Shown: positions 44,612 through 53,055, numbered from the stretch's first letter. The stretch is DNA of 64,000 bases from ZC4RG19 sp017577565 (GCA_047459075.1 VSCH01000011.1:1-64000), one strand, 5' to 3'. The notes: generated by a model not told the origin, from the letters alone. Program-made: numbers and translations.

Positions 44612-45558
44612 GCCGTCCCGACCACGACCTCTCCGCCCGCGTCGCCGCCGCCCTGCACGCCGAGGCCGAGCGCGCCCCGGTCGGGGCCGACCCCGGCGGC
44701 TCGCTCGCGGCCGTGCGCCACCGGGTCCGCCGTCACCGGCGTCGCCGGCGGGTGGCGGTCGCGGGGGTCGCGGCGGTCGCGCTCGCGGCCGCGCTCGTCG
44801 TGGCCCTCCCCCGGGGCGACGAGCCCGGCGGCGACGTCGCCACCGAGGCCACGACGACCGCGCCGACGACGACGGAGCCGCCCGAGACGGCGCCGCCGAC
44901 GCCGGCGATCGCCGAGGAGGCGCCGGCGACCACCGCGCCGTCGCCGCCGGACGGCGTCGACCTCCTCGGCCACGAGCCCCTGTGGCCGTTCCGGAGCCGG
45001 GCCGAGGCGGACGCCTGGGACCCCGACGCCGGGCACTCGCCGTGGCACGCGGACGCGGCGGCGACCGCGCTGTTCTTCACGCAGAACTACCTGGGCTTCA
45101 CCGGGATCGACCAGGTCACCCTGCTCGACGTGCGGGAGCGGGAGGCGTTCGTCGGCGTCGGCTACCTGCCCGAGCCGGGGGCGGAGCCCGCGACCGCCGC
45201 GGTGATCCACCTCGTGCGCTACGGCGAGCGGCCGGACGCCCCCTGGGTCGTCGTCCGCACGGTCGACGACCGGCTGACCATCGACACCCCCCGCCCCGGC
45301 GCCGAGCTGGGCTCGCCCCTCGTCGTGGGCGGGACGATCACCGGCGTGGACGAGAGCGTCCGGGTGCAGCTCCGCCAGCCGTCGTCGCCCGGGCCGCTGG
45401 CGGAGCGCTGCTGCGTCCCGGCCGGCGGCGAGCGGGCCTGGTGGGAGGTCGAGGTGCCCTTCGCCCCGCCGGCCGACGAGGTCGTGACGATCGTGGCCTC
45501 CTCGGGCGGGCACGTGCGGGACGTCGAGGTCTTCGCGGTCACCGGCGTCCGCCCCTGA
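44608..45558 (+). CDS. Membrane protein with Gmad2-like domain, putative sigma-factor partner
   Basis: 316-residue single-pass protein. The N-terminal cytoplasmic part (about residues 1-50) ends in an Arg-rich block, the membrane segment is about 50-68, a Thr/Pro/Glu linker follows (to about 115), then an outside domain. Its last 100 residues, IDTPRPGAELGSPLVVGGTI onward, resemble the Gmad2 Ig-like domain of spore germination proteins. The short cytoplasmic part and coupling with the ECF gene suggest an anti-sigma or sensor role; no zinc-binding HxxxCxxC is present, so the assignment is an inference. Confidence 0.65.
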   Translation: MSRPDHDLSARVAAALHAEAERAPVGADPGGSLAAVRHRVRRHRRRRRVAVAGVAAVALAAALVVALPRGDEPGGDVATEATTTAPTTTEPPETAPPTPAIAEEAPATTAPSPPDGVDLLGHEPLWPFRSRAEADAWDPDAGHSPWHADAAATALFFTQNYLGFTGIDQVTLLDVREREAFVGVGYLPEPGAEPATAAVIHLVRYGERPDAPWVVVRTVDDRLTIDTPRPGAELGSPLVVGGTITGVDESVRVQLRQPSSPGPLAERCCVPAGGERAWWEVEVPFAPPADEVVTIVASSGGHVRDVEVFAVTGVRP

Positions 45559-45559
45559 C

Positions 45560-45575
45560 CCGCCCGCGCGGGCGG
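45560..45575 (+). terminator. Short hairpin after the sigma operon
   Basis: CCGCCCGC/GCGGGCGG, a 16-base perfect palindrome directly after the stop and followed by TT. Confidence 0.45.
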
Positions 45576-45601
45576 TTGGGCCGGGCCGCCGGGGACGCCC
45601 C

Positions 45602-45607
45602 TAGCAT
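45602..45607 (+). promoter_or_regulatory. -10 box of proA, leaderless
   Basis: TAGCAT ends 6 bases before the proA ATG. No ribosome binding site is present. Confidence 0.5.
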
Positions 45608-45613
45608 GGGCCC

Positions 45614-46861
45614 ATGCCGTCGATCGCCGAGCTCGGTGCCCGCGCCAAGGCCGCCAGCCGCGTGCTGGCCACCGCCTCGACCGCCGAGAAGGACGCCGCC
45701 CTCCTGGCCGCCGCCGACCTGCTGATCGAGCGGGTCGACGACGTGCTCGCGGCCAACGCCGAGGACGTCGAGCGCGAGCAGGCGGCCGGCGCCTCCGCCA
45801 CCGTGCTCGACCGCCTCCGCCTGACCCCGGCGCGGGTGGAGGGCATGGCCGGCGGCCTGCGCCAGGTCGCCGCGCTGCCCGACCCGGTCGGCGAGGTGGG
45901 CGCGGGCTGGACCCGCCCGAACGGCCTGCGCATCTCCACCGTCCGGGTGCCGCTCGGCGTCGTCGCCATCATCTACGAGAACCGGCCCAACGTGACCAGC
46001 GACGCGTTCGGGCTGTGCCTGAAGTCGGGCAACGCCGCCTTCCTGCGGGGGTCCTCGGGGGCGATCCGCTCGAACGTGGCGATCGCCGGCGTCCTGCGCG
46101 AGGCGCTGGCCAAGTCGGGGCTGCCGGAGGACGCGCTGGTGCTGGTGGAGGACACCTCCCGCGAGGCGGCCGTCGAGTTCATGCGCCAGCGCGAGCACGT
46201 CGACTGCCTGATCCCCCGGGGCGGGCCGTCGCTCATCCGGTCGATCCTCGACAACGCCACCGTCCCCTACGTCATCGACGGCGACGGCAACTGCCACGTC
46301 TACGTCGACGCCGCCGCCGACCTCGACATGGCGGCCGAGATCGTCGCCAACGCCAAGACCCAGCGCCCGTCGGTGTGCAACGCGGCCGAGACCCTGCTCG
46401 TGCACCGGGCGGTGGCCGACCGCTTCCTGCCGCAGGTCGCCCCCCGCCTCGAGGGCGTCGAGCTCGTCGGTGACGAGGCGACCCGGGGCGTGCTCGGCGA
46501 GGACCGGGTGGCGCCGGCGACCGAGCACGACTGGGCGCAGGAGTTCCTGGCCCTGAAGCTGGCGATCCGGGTGGTCGACGGCCTCGACGAGGCCATCGAC
46601 CACATCGCCCGCTACGGCACCGGGCACAGCGAGGCCATCGTCACGACCGACCTCCGGGCCGCGGACCGCTTCACCACCGAGGTCGACGCGGCCGCCGTCC
46701 TGGTCAACGCCTCGACCCGCTTCGTCGACGGCGAGCAGTTCGGCTTCGGTGCCGAGATCGGCATCTCCACCCAGAAGCTGCACGCCCGGGGCCCGATGGG
46801 CCTGCGCCAGCTCACCACCGAGAAGTACGTCGTGCGGGGGGAGGGCCAGATCCGCACGTGA
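45614..46861 (+). CDS. proA: Gamma-glutamyl phosphate reductase
   Basis: 415-residue second enzyme of proline synthesis, reducing glutamyl-5-phosphate with NADPH. It is of the aldehyde-dehydrogenase superfamily: VPLGVVAIIYENRPNVTSDA, the catalytic C255 in SVCNAAETLL, and FGFGAEIGISTQKLHARGPMGL near the end. Length and motifs are normal. It has its own promoter and is separated from proB by about 13.9 kb. The stop overlaps the DUF488 start as GTGA. Confidence 0.97.
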   Translation: MPSIAELGARAKAASRVLATASTAEKDAALLAAADLLIERVDDVLAANAEDVEREQAAGASATVLDRLRLTPARVEGMAGGLRQVAALPDPVGEVGAGWTRPNGLRISTVRVPLGVVAIIYENRPNVTSDAFGLCLKSGNAAFLRGSSGAIRSNVAIAGVLREALAKSGLPEDALVLVEDTSREAAVEFMRQREHVDCLIPRGGPSLIRSILDNATVPYVIDGDGNCHVYVDAAADLDMAAEIVANAKTQRPSVCNAAETLLVHRAVADRFLPQVAPRLEGVELVGDEATRGVLGEDRVAPATEHDWAQEFLALKLAIRVVDGLDEAIDHIARYGTGHSEAIVTTDLRAADRFTTEVDAAAVLVNASTRFVDGEQFGFGAEIGISTQKLHARGPMGLRQLTTEKYVVRGEGQIRT

Positions 46862-47406
46862 GCGGCGTCGAGCTGCTGACGGTCGGCCACGGCACGCTCG
46901 GCGAGGACGCCGTCGTCGAGCTGCTGCGCGGGGCCGGCGTCGAGCTGCTCGTCGACGTGCGCTCGTACCCCGGCAGCCGCCGCAACCCCCAGTTCGGGCG
47001 GGAGCGGATGGCGGACTGGCTGCCCGCCGCCGGCATCGACGTGCGGTGGGAGCCCCGCCTCGGCGGCCGGCGGCGGGTGCGACCCGACAGCCCGCACGTG
47101 GCGCTGCGCAACGACGCCTTCCGGGGCTACGCGGACCACATGGCGAGCCCCTCGTTCCACGCCGCGCTCGACGAGGTGCTGGCCGAGGCCGCCCGCCGGC
47201 CGACGGCGGTCATGTGCTCGGAGGCGGTGTGGTGGCGCTGCCACCGCCGCCTGCTCGCCGACGCCGCCGTGCTGCTCCGGGGCGCGACGGTGACGCACCT
47301 CATGCACGACGGCCGCCGCGTGCCGCACGAGCTGACCGACGGCGCCCGGCGCGCCGGCGACGACGTCGTCTACGACCTCGGCGGGGACGTGCCGCTGCCG
47401 CTGTGA
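46858..47406 (+). CDS. DUF488 domain protein
   Basis: 182-residue protein of the DUF488 family, of unknown function. Family marks are LLTVGHGTL, LVDVRSYPGSRRNPQF, and MCSEAVWWRCHRRLLADA with the conserved Cys. The family often sits beside metabolism or DNA-repair genes. The GTG overlaps the proA stop. A perfect hairpin follows. Confidence 0.88.
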   Translation: MSGVELLTVGHGTLGEDAVVELLRGAGVELLVDVRSYPGSRRNPQFGRERMADWLPAAGIDVRWEPRLGGRRRVRPDSPHVALRNDAFRGYADHMASPSFHAALDEVLAEAARRPTAVMCSEAVWWRCHRRLLADAAVLLRGATVTHLMHDGRRVPHELTDGARRAGDDVVYDLGGDVPLPL

Positions 47407-47426
47407 CCGGCCGCCCGGGCGGCCGG
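47407..47426 (+). terminator. Hairpin after DUF488
   Basis: A 20-base perfect GC palindrome (10-base arms) starts directly after the stop codon. Confidence 0.5.
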
Positions 47427-47495
47427 CGTCTGGCCCGGGCGCACGGCGGGTAGCGCTCGGGGCGGCAGGTCGGGACGGACCCGAGAGGTGAGGTC

Positions 47496-48230
47496 ATGGC
47501 CCACGCAGCAGCGGCCCCCGAGCGGGGGACCGTCTACATCGAGGAGCCGGCCGTCTCCCGCTGGCTCTTCGGCTCGAGCACGGCGGCGTGGATCTGGCTC
47601 GTCGTCCGGTTGTGGCTGGGCTGGGAGTGGTTCCAGGCCGGGTGGGGCAAGGTCTTCGGCGGCACCATCACCTGGCGGTTCTGGGACTGGGGCGAGGCGC
47701 GGTACGGCCTGACCGGCGACGGGAACGTCGGTTGGGTGCGGGCCGAGGGTGACGTCGAGGTCGGCGACGCGGTCGCCGGGTTCGCCCAGGGCGCGATCGA
47801 GAACGCCGAGGGGCCGCACCCGGACGTCGCCTTCTCGTGGTACGTGGACTTCCTCGAGTGGGTGCGGGACACGGCCCACCCCGTCATCGGCCCGATCGTC
47901 GCCGTCGGCGAGCTGGTCGTCGGCGCGCTGCTGATCGTCGGGCTGTTCACCGGCATCGCCGCGCTGCTCGGCGCCATCATGAACTTCTCGTTCGTGTTCG
48001 CCGGCTCCGCCGGGCTCAACCCGGCGATGATCCTCGTGTCCGGGCTCCTCGTCCTCGCCTGGCGCAACGCCGGCTGGTGGGGACTCGACCGCTTCGCGCT
48101 GCCGGCGCTGGGGACGCCCTGGCACCGCGGCGAGTTGCTGGAGCGTCGGGGACGGCGCGCCGGCCGGCGGGGGCGGCGACGGGAGGCGGACGCCCCGGGC
48201 GGGGCCGAGGAGGCGGCTCCCCCGACCTAG
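47496..48230 (+). CDS. DoxX-family membrane protein
   Basis: 244-residue membrane protein with four segments, of the DoxX/DoxD-like family (some members are quinone-linked thiosulfate or thiol oxidation subunits). It shows LVVRLWLGWEWFQAGWGKVFG and VAVGELVVGALLIVGLFTGIAA, the family core, with a 70-residue loop between segments 1 and 2. The tail is Arg-rich. ATG with GAGGTGAGG upstream. Its last bases overlap the end of the convergent DUF2277 gene. Specific activity unknown. Confidence 0.85.
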   Translation: MAHAAAAPERGTVYIEEPAVSRWLFGSSTAAWIWLVVRLWLGWEWFQAGWGKVFGGTITWRFWDWGEARYGLTGDGNVGWVRAEGDVEVGDAVAGFAQGAIENAEGPHPDVAFSWYVDFLEWVRDTAHPVIGPIVAVGELVVGALLIVGLFTGIAALLGAIMNFSFVFAGSAGLNPAMILVSGLLVLAWRNAGWWGLDRFALPALGTPWHRGELLERRGRRAGRRGRRREADAPGGAEEAAPPT

Positions 48231-48499
48231 CCGGCGGACGGCGATCCGGCGGGCCGGGCCGCCAGGCGCCGCAGCGGCGGCAGCGTCGGCGGCGGCTGCC
48301 GCCGTGGGGGCAGCTCGGCGAGCAGGTCGGCGGTGGCCTCGGCCACCTGGCGCACCGCCCGCTCGAACGCCGCCTCGGTGGCGGCGGAGGTCTTCTGGAC
48401 GCCGCTCACCTTGCGGACGTACTGGCGGGCCGCCGCCTCGATCTCCTCGGGCGTGGCCGGCGGCTCCAGCCCCCGCAGGGTCGTGATGTTGCGGCACAT
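48227..48499 (-). CDS. DUF2277 protein
   Basis: 90-residue protein with the DUF2277 signature: starts MCRNITTLRGLEPPATPEEI, then ARQYVRKVSG and ERAVRQVAEAT. The Cys at position 2 is conserved in the family. Function unknown. TAGCCT ends 7 bases before the ATG; its first three bases are the stop codon of the upstream HTH gene. Confidence 0.88.
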   Translation of the reverse strand: MCRNITTLRGLEPPATPEEIEAAARQYVRKVSGVQKTSAATEAAFERAVRQVAEATADLLAELPPRRQPPPTLPPLRRLAARPAGSPSAG

Positions 48500-48506
48500 G
48501 GGGGCG

Positions 48507-48512
48507 AGGCTA
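48507..48512 (-). promoter_or_regulatory. -10 box of the DUF2277 gene, leaderless
   Basis: TAGCCT on the minus strand, with TAG also serving as stop of the HTH gene. Seven bases lie before the ATG. Confidence 0.45.
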
Positions 48513-48686
48513 CCGGTCCCGCCCCAGGTACTCCTCGACCTCGGGGGCGAGCAGGCGGAGCGTGCCGGCGATCCGGTAGCCGGGCAGCTCGCCCTTGTCG
48601 ATGAGCCGGTACACGTCCCGGACCGAGAGCCCGAGCCGGTCTGCGGCCTGCCCGGGCGAGAGCCACCGGTAGTCGCTCGCCTCCAC
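48510..48686 (-). CDS. Small excisionase-type helix-turn-helix protein
   Basis: 58-residue DNA-binding protein (MerR/excisionase superfamily, HTH_17 type): WLSPGQAADRLGLSVRDVYRLIDKGELPGYRIAG, almost the entire chain. The GTG at 48686 follows GGAGGCGAGG. Such proteins act as small regulators or excisionases; there is no integrase here, so a regulator is likelier. It precedes DUF2277 by 10 bases. Confidence 0.8.
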   Translation of the reverse strand: MEASDYRWLSPGQAADRLGLSVRDVYRLIDKGELPGYRIAGTLRLLAPEVEEYLGRDR

Positions 48687-48746
48687 CCTCGCCTCCGCTC
48701 GTCGTGAGGTGACGGACAGTAGTGACGCCAGCACGCAGCCGCCAAG

Positions 48747-48866
48747 GTGGCCTGCGTCACTCCGGTGGTCGACCCGCCCGGCGTGTGGCACACGGCCGAC
48801 GTCCAGGAACCGGGCACCGCCCTCTTCGTCACCCCCGGCCACGGCACCGAGCTCGAGCCGCGCTGA
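48747..48866 (+). pseudogene. Remnant of a cupin-domain protein (C-terminus only)
   Basis: A 39-codon stretch ending in TGA reads VDPPGVWHTADV then GTALFVTPGHGTELEPR, which resembles the last strands of small cupin proteins (P-P-G-x-W-H-x-x). A stop at 48723 closes the frame upstream, and there is no place for the rest of a barrel. It looks like the decayed end of a gene cut by a rearrangement next to the HTH gene. Confidence 0.35.
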
Positions 48867-48890
48867 GCCCGGCCGCCGCCCGGCCCCGGG

Positions 48891-51872
48891 TCAGGGCAGC
48901 GGGGTCTCGGCCATCGGCGCCGCGCCGAGCGCCGCCATCTCCCGGCGGCCCCGCTCGGCGTGCTCGCCGCCGGCCAGGACGAGCGTGCGGGCCCACTGGT
49001 AGCGGCAGCCGGTCGGGGCCAGGTCGGCGGCGATCGCCACCAGGCGGTCCCGGTCGCCGGCGGCGAGGGCGGCGGCCCGCTCGACCATGGCGGCGGCGAT
49101 GCGGTTGGGCCCGGCGTGGCGACGGGCCCGCGCGATGCGGTCGGCGGCGTCGGGCGCGCCGACGAGCACGGCCGACTCGGCGTGGAGCGCCGCGTACCAG
49201 GGCCGCCACTGGCCGGTGAACCACGTGCGGAAGTCGTCGGGGTCGGTCCTCAGCCGGTGGTAGGCCTGCTCGGGGTCGCCCCGGTGGAGGGCGAGGATGG
49301 CGTCGTGGGTCGGCGCGTAGCCGGTCGAGCAGCCGTCGGCCCAGTTCAGGTCCAGGCCGAGGGCGAACGCGACCTCCCGCCACTCGGCCATCGCCTCGTC
49401 GTCGCCCCGCAGGCCCTGGACCATCGACACGGCGTAGGCCCCCTTGCCGAGGCTCGTCGCCTGGGGCCGGCCGGCCCGCTCCCACCCCTCGCGGAAGCGC
49501 GCCGCGGCGTCGAGCACCCGGGCGATCTCGCCGGCCATGGCGTCGACCTCGAGCCGCCGGCTGGTGGCGAGGTGGCCCTCCTCGAGGTGGAACGGCAGGC
49601 GCTCGAGGTCGTCGGCGTAGCGCCGTGCCGCCGCGAGGTCGCCCGCGGTCAGGGCCACCTCGGCGGCCATGCCGTAGGCGTCGGCGATCTCGAAGGCGTT
49701 GGTGGCCGAGGGCGGGAAGCCGGCCAGCAGGTCGAGGCGGCGCCGCACGGCGTCGAGGGCGGTGGCCACGTCGCCGATGGCGAGGCTGACCGCGCACAGC
49801 GCGTCGAGCGCGCTGCTCTCGAGCACCGGGTCGCCGACCTCCCGGGCCACCCGGATGGCACGCCGCGCCTCGTCCGCGGCCTCGGGCGAGGCCTCGTCGA
49901 GCTCGAACAGCAGCGCCACCCGGCGGGCCGCGGCCGTGGCCGGGTTGTGCACCGGCAGGCGCCGGGCCTCCTCGGCGAGCGGCAGGTGGCTGTCCTTCGC
50001 CGGCTTGGGCGAGATGATGCCGGGGCCCCGCAGGATCAGCTCGACGGCCTGGGACAGCGCCCGGACCGCCGTGTCGGTGTCCCCGTCGCCGAGCGCGACG
50101 TCGGCCGCCCGCCGCCACAGCGCCAGCGCGTCGGCGCCGACCTGCCGCCCGGTCGCCGCGCCGGCGGCGAGCAGCAGCGCGTCGACCTGCTCCCGCGCGT
50201 CGCCGGCGAGGTCGGCCGCGGCCTCGTAGTGGCGCTGGCACTCGACCAGCCAGCCCCGCACCAGGCAGGCCGCCGCCAGCGTCCGGGCCAGCCGGGCCGC
50301 GTCGCCCCGGTGCCCCGGCCGGCCGGAGGCCCACTTCAGCGCCGCCCGGGCGTCGTCGGCGACGGCGTCGAAGGCCTGCCGCCACCCGGCCAGCGGGTCG
50401 TCGCCGGCGAGGACCTCGCCGAGGGTCAGGGCGCCCCGCTCGGCGAGGTCGGCCGTCAGCCGCCGGAACCGGTCGAGGTGGCGCCGCCGCACGAGGTCGA
50501 GCTCGTCGCCCGGCGACGCACCGTCGGCACCGGCCTCGGGCGCCGCCGGGGTGGCCGCCATCTTCTCGACGCCGTGCTGGCGGATGCTGTCGAGCGCCCG
50601 GTAGCGGGTGACCGGTCCGGGCACGACGACGAGCAGGCTGTGCTCGACCAGCCGGGCGAGGCCGGCGGCGACCGCGCCGGGGTCGACCGGCTCGAACCCG
50701 GCGACCGCGACCCCGTCGTCGACCGTGAAGGCCGAGGCGAACACGGCGACCCGCCGGAGCAGCGCCTGGTCGGCCGGGCCCAGCAGGTTGTAGCTCCAGT
50801 CGATCGCCGACCGCAGCGAGCGGTGGCGGGCGTCGGCCCGGGGCCCGCCGGCCAGCAGCGTCAGCCGCTCGGACAGCCCGGCCTCGATGCCGTCGAGGCC
50901 GAGGGCCGGCAGGCGGGCGGCGGCCAGCTCGATGGCGAGGGCGCTGCCCTCCAGCCGGCGGCAGATCTCGCCGATGCGGCGGCGCTCCTCCGGCGTGGGC
51001 TCGGGCGCCCCGGCCTGTCGGGCCCGCTCGACGAACAGCGCCACCGCGTCGCCCTCGCCGTGCTCGTCGGGCAGCGACAGCGGCGGCACGGCGAAGACCC
51101 ACTCGAACGGCAGCATGAGCCGGGCCTGGGTGGTGGCCAGCACGTGGAGGTCGGGGGCGGCGGCCAGGAGCCGCTCGACGAGCACGGCCACCGCCGCCAC
51201 CAGGTGCTCGCAGTTGTCGAGCACGAGCAGCGCCCGCCGGCCGGCGAGGTGGGCGACCAGCGCGTCCTCGATCGAGCGCCGGCGGGGGTCGGTGATGCCC
51301 AGCGTGGCGGCGATCGTCGCGGCGAGCTGGGCCTCGTCGGTGACCGGCACGAGGTCGACGAACCAGACGCCGTCCGGCCACCGGTCGGCCTGGGCGGCGG
51401 CGACGGCCGCCGCGAGGCGGGTCTTGCCCACGCCCCCGGGGCCGGTCGCGGTGACGAGGCGGTGGGACTCGACCGCGGCGCCCAGCTCGGCCACCTCGGC
51501 GGCCCGGCCGACGAACGAGGTCAGCGGCACCGGCAGCACCCGCTGCGGGACGACCGGACCACCGGGGCCGGTGCCGTCGGCCCCGGCCCCGCCGTCGGCG
51601 CCGCTCGTGCCGGCCACCGAGCCGGCGGCGCGCCGGGCGAGCCGCGCGAGCTCCCGGCGGTCGGCGGCGCCGAGCTTGCGCAGCAGCGACGAGACGTGGC
51701 TCTCGACCGTGCGCACCGACACGAACAGCTTGGCGGCGATCTCGGCGTTGGTCGCGTGCTGGGCGACGAGCTCGAGCACCTCCGCCTCGCGCGGCGAGAT
51801 CCCCGCCTCGATCAGGCTGTCGCGTGCCGGCACGCCCTCAAGTCTGCCCTGCCGGGGCCGGCGACCGGACAC
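48891..51872 (-). CDS. LuxR-HTH / NB-ARC ATPase / TPR transcriptional regulator
   Basis: 993-residue STAND-type regulator. The helix-turn-helix lies at the N-terminus (about residues 23-75: SPREAEVLELVAQHATNAEIAAKLFVSVRTVESHVSSLLRKLG), the reverse of the usual C-terminal position in LAL regulators. The NB-ARC ATPase follows with GPGGVGKTRLA (Walker A) and ALLVLDNCEHL (Walker B), then a winged helix and a TPR-like region to the end (about 500-980). The first start is a GTG at 51872; another GTG at 51833 (980 residues) has GAGGG upstream and may be the true one. It is divergent from the 2OG oxygenase gene, a candidate target. Confidence 0.85.
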   Translation of the reverse strand: MSGRRPRQGRLEGVPARDSLIEAGISPREAEVLELVAQHATNAEIAAKLFVSVRTVESHVSSLLRKLGAADRRELARLARRAAGSVAGTSGADGGAGADGTGPGGPVVPQRVLPVPLTSFVGRAAEVAELGAAVESHRLVTATGPGGVGKTRLAAAVAAAQADRWPDGVWFVDLVPVTDEAQLAATIAATLGITDPRRRSIEDALVAHLAGRRALLVLDNCEHLVAAVAVLVERLLAAAPDLHVLATTQARLMLPFEWVFAVPPLSLPDEHGEGDAVALFVERARQAGAPEPTPEERRRIGEICRRLEGSALAIELAAARLPALGLDGIEAGLSERLTLLAGGPRADARHRSLRSAIDWSYNLLGPADQALLRRVAVFASAFTVDDGVAVAGFEPVDPGAVAAGLARLVEHSLLVVVPGPVTRYRALDSIRQHGVEKMAATPAAPEAGADGASPGDELDLVRRRHLDRFRRLTADLAERGALTLGEVLAGDDPLAGWRQAFDAVADDARAALKWASGRPGHRGDAARLARTLAAACLVRGWLVECQRHYEAAADLAGDAREQVDALLLAAGAATGRQVGADALALWRRAADVALGDGDTDTAVRALSQAVELILRGPGIISPKPAKDSHLPLAEEARRLPVHNPATAAARRVALLFELDEASPEAADEARRAIRVAREVGDPVLESSALDALCAVSLAIGDVATALDAVRRRLDLLAGFPPSATNAFEIADAYGMAAEVALTAGDLAAARRYADDLERLPFHLEEGHLATSRRLEVDAMAGEIARVLDAAARFREGWERAGRPQATSLGKGAYAVSMVQGLRGDDEAMAEWREVAFALGLDLNWADGCSTGYAPTHDAILALHRGDPEQAYHRLRTDPDDFRTWFTGQWRPWYAALHAESAVLVGAPDAADRIARARRHAGPNRIAAAMVERAAALAAGDRDRLVAIAADLAPTGCRYQWARTLVLAGGEHAERGRREMAALGAAPMAETPLP

Positions 51873-51892
51873 GTTGCCCCGCGCACCCTGGG

Positions 51893-51898
51893 TAGGTT
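51893..51898 (+). promoter_or_regulatory. -10 box, leaderless, for the oxygenase gene
   Basis: TAGGTT ends 9 bases before the GTG at 51908. The divergent regulator gene starts only about 35 bases away, so the promoters overlap. Confidence 0.5.
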
Positions 51899-51907
51899 GG
51901 CCCGCCG

Positions 51908-52933
51908 GTGGACGAACTGCCCGTCATCGACGTCGGCCCCCTCGTGGGGCGCGGCGACGGCGACCCCCGTGCCGTCGGGGCCGCCATCGACGCCGCCTGC
52001 CGGGAGGTGGGGTTCTTCCTCGTCACCGGCCACGGGGTCCCGCCGGAGCTGGTGGCCCGCGTCGAGGAGGGCGCCCGGCGCCTGTTCGCGCTGCCGGAGC
52101 GGGCGAAGGCGGCCGTGTCGATGGCCGTCGGCGGCCGGGCGTGGCGGGGGTGGTTCCCGCTCGGCGGCGAGCTGACCGCGGGCGTGCCCGACGCCAAGGA
52201 GGGCTTCTACCTGGGCGCCGAGCTGCCGCCCGACCACCCCCGGGTCCGGGCGGGCGTGCCGCTGCACGGGCCCAACCTGTTCCCGGCCGAGCTGCCCGAC
52301 CTGCGCCCCACGGTGCTCGCCTACCTGGACGAGATGACCAGGCTCGGCCACGCGCTCGTGCGGGGTGTCGCGCTGGGGCTCGGCCTGGAGGCCGACTGGT
52401 TCGAGCGCCACCTGACCGGCGACCCGACGGTCCTGCTGCGGTTCTTCCGCTACCCGCCGGCCCGGGACGCGGGGGAGGACCGCTGGGGCGTCGGCGAGCA
52501 CACCGACTACGGCCTGCTCACGATCCTGCACCAGGACGGGGTCGGCGGCCTCCAGGTCCACGGGCCCGACGGCTGGGTCACGGTGCCGCCCCGGCCGGGC
52601 GCCTTCGTCTGCAACCTGGGCGACATGCTCGAGCGGCTCACCCGTGGCCGCTACCGCTCCACGCCGCACCGCGTCCGCAACGACGGCGACACCGACCGCC
52701 TGTCCATCCCGTTCTTCTTCGACCCGGCCTGGGACGCCGAGGTCGTGCCGATCCCGCTGGAGGGGGCGCCCCCGGCGCCCCGCCGCCCCCGCTGGGACGG
52801 CGCCGACCTCGAGGCGTTCGAGGGCACCTACGGCGAGTACCTGCTGGCCAAGGTCCGCCGGGTGTTCCCGGACCTGTTCGCCGCGGCCGTCGAGGGCGAG
52901 GGCAGGGGTTCACCGGGCGCCGACGGTCCGTAG
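51908..52933 (+). CDS. 2-oxoglutarate/Fe(II)-dependent oxygenase, isopenicillin N synthase family
   Basis: 341-residue non-heme iron oxygenase. The DIOX_N domain starts LPVIDVGPLVGRG with CREVGFFLVTGHGVP. The iron ligands are H198-x-D200 (GEHTDYG) and H254 (TPHRV), and R264-x-S266 binds the cosubstrate carboxylate. The family includes 1-aminocyclopropane carboxylate oxidase-like, flavonoid and antibiotic-type enzymes; the substrate cannot be told. The GTG follows a leaderless -10 box. It stands between a STAND regulator and the 11-bp repeat array. Confidence 0.9.
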   Translation: MDELPVIDVGPLVGRGDGDPRAVGAAIDAACREVGFFLVTGHGVPPELVARVEEGARRLFALPERAKAAVSMAVGGRAWRGWFPLGGELTAGVPDAKEGFYLGAELPPDHPRVRAGVPLHGPNLFPAELPDLRPTVLAYLDEMTRLGHALVRGVALGLGLEADWFERHLTGDPTVLLRFFRYPPARDAGEDRWGVGEHTDYGLLTILHQDGVGGLQVHGPDGWVTVPPRPGAFVCNLGDMLERLTRGRYRSTPHRVRNDGDTDRLSIPFFFDPAWDAEVVPIPLEGAPPAPRRPRWDGADLEAFEGTYGEYLLAKVRRVFPDLFAAAVEGEGRGSPGADGP

Positions 52934-52967
52934 CGCACCGCGCGCCCGGCGCGACGGCACCGATCGC

Positions 52968-53055
52968 TCCCTGACCGGTCCGTGACCGGTCCGTGGCGCC
53001 TCCGTGGTGACTCCGTGGCGGGTCCGTGGCCCGTCCGTGGTGGTTCCGTGGACCT
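52968..53055 (+). repeat. Eight 11-bp direct repeats, core TCCGTGG
   Basis: Eight consecutive 11-base units begin at 52968, 52979, 52990, 53001, 53012, 53023, 53034 and 53045. The first seven bases are TCCGTGG (units 3-8), TCCGTGA (unit 2) or TCCCTGA (unit 1); the other four vary. The period equals one helical turn, so a protein could bind all units on one DNA face. An inverted copy of the core follows at about 53056-53061. It lies between the oxygenase stop and the small arginine-rich gene. Confidence 0.8.

Noticed and set aside
47451..47456. TAGCGC as promoter of the DoxX gene
   Set aside because: The last base does not fit TANNNT and no -35 box was seen, so I did not list it.
48510..48686. 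Phage excisionase
   Set aside because: The fold fits, but no integrase, attachment repeat or phage gene lies nearby.
52968..53055. CRISPR array
   Set aside because: Units are 11 bases with 4-base variable parts, far too short for repeats and spacers, and there are no cas genes.
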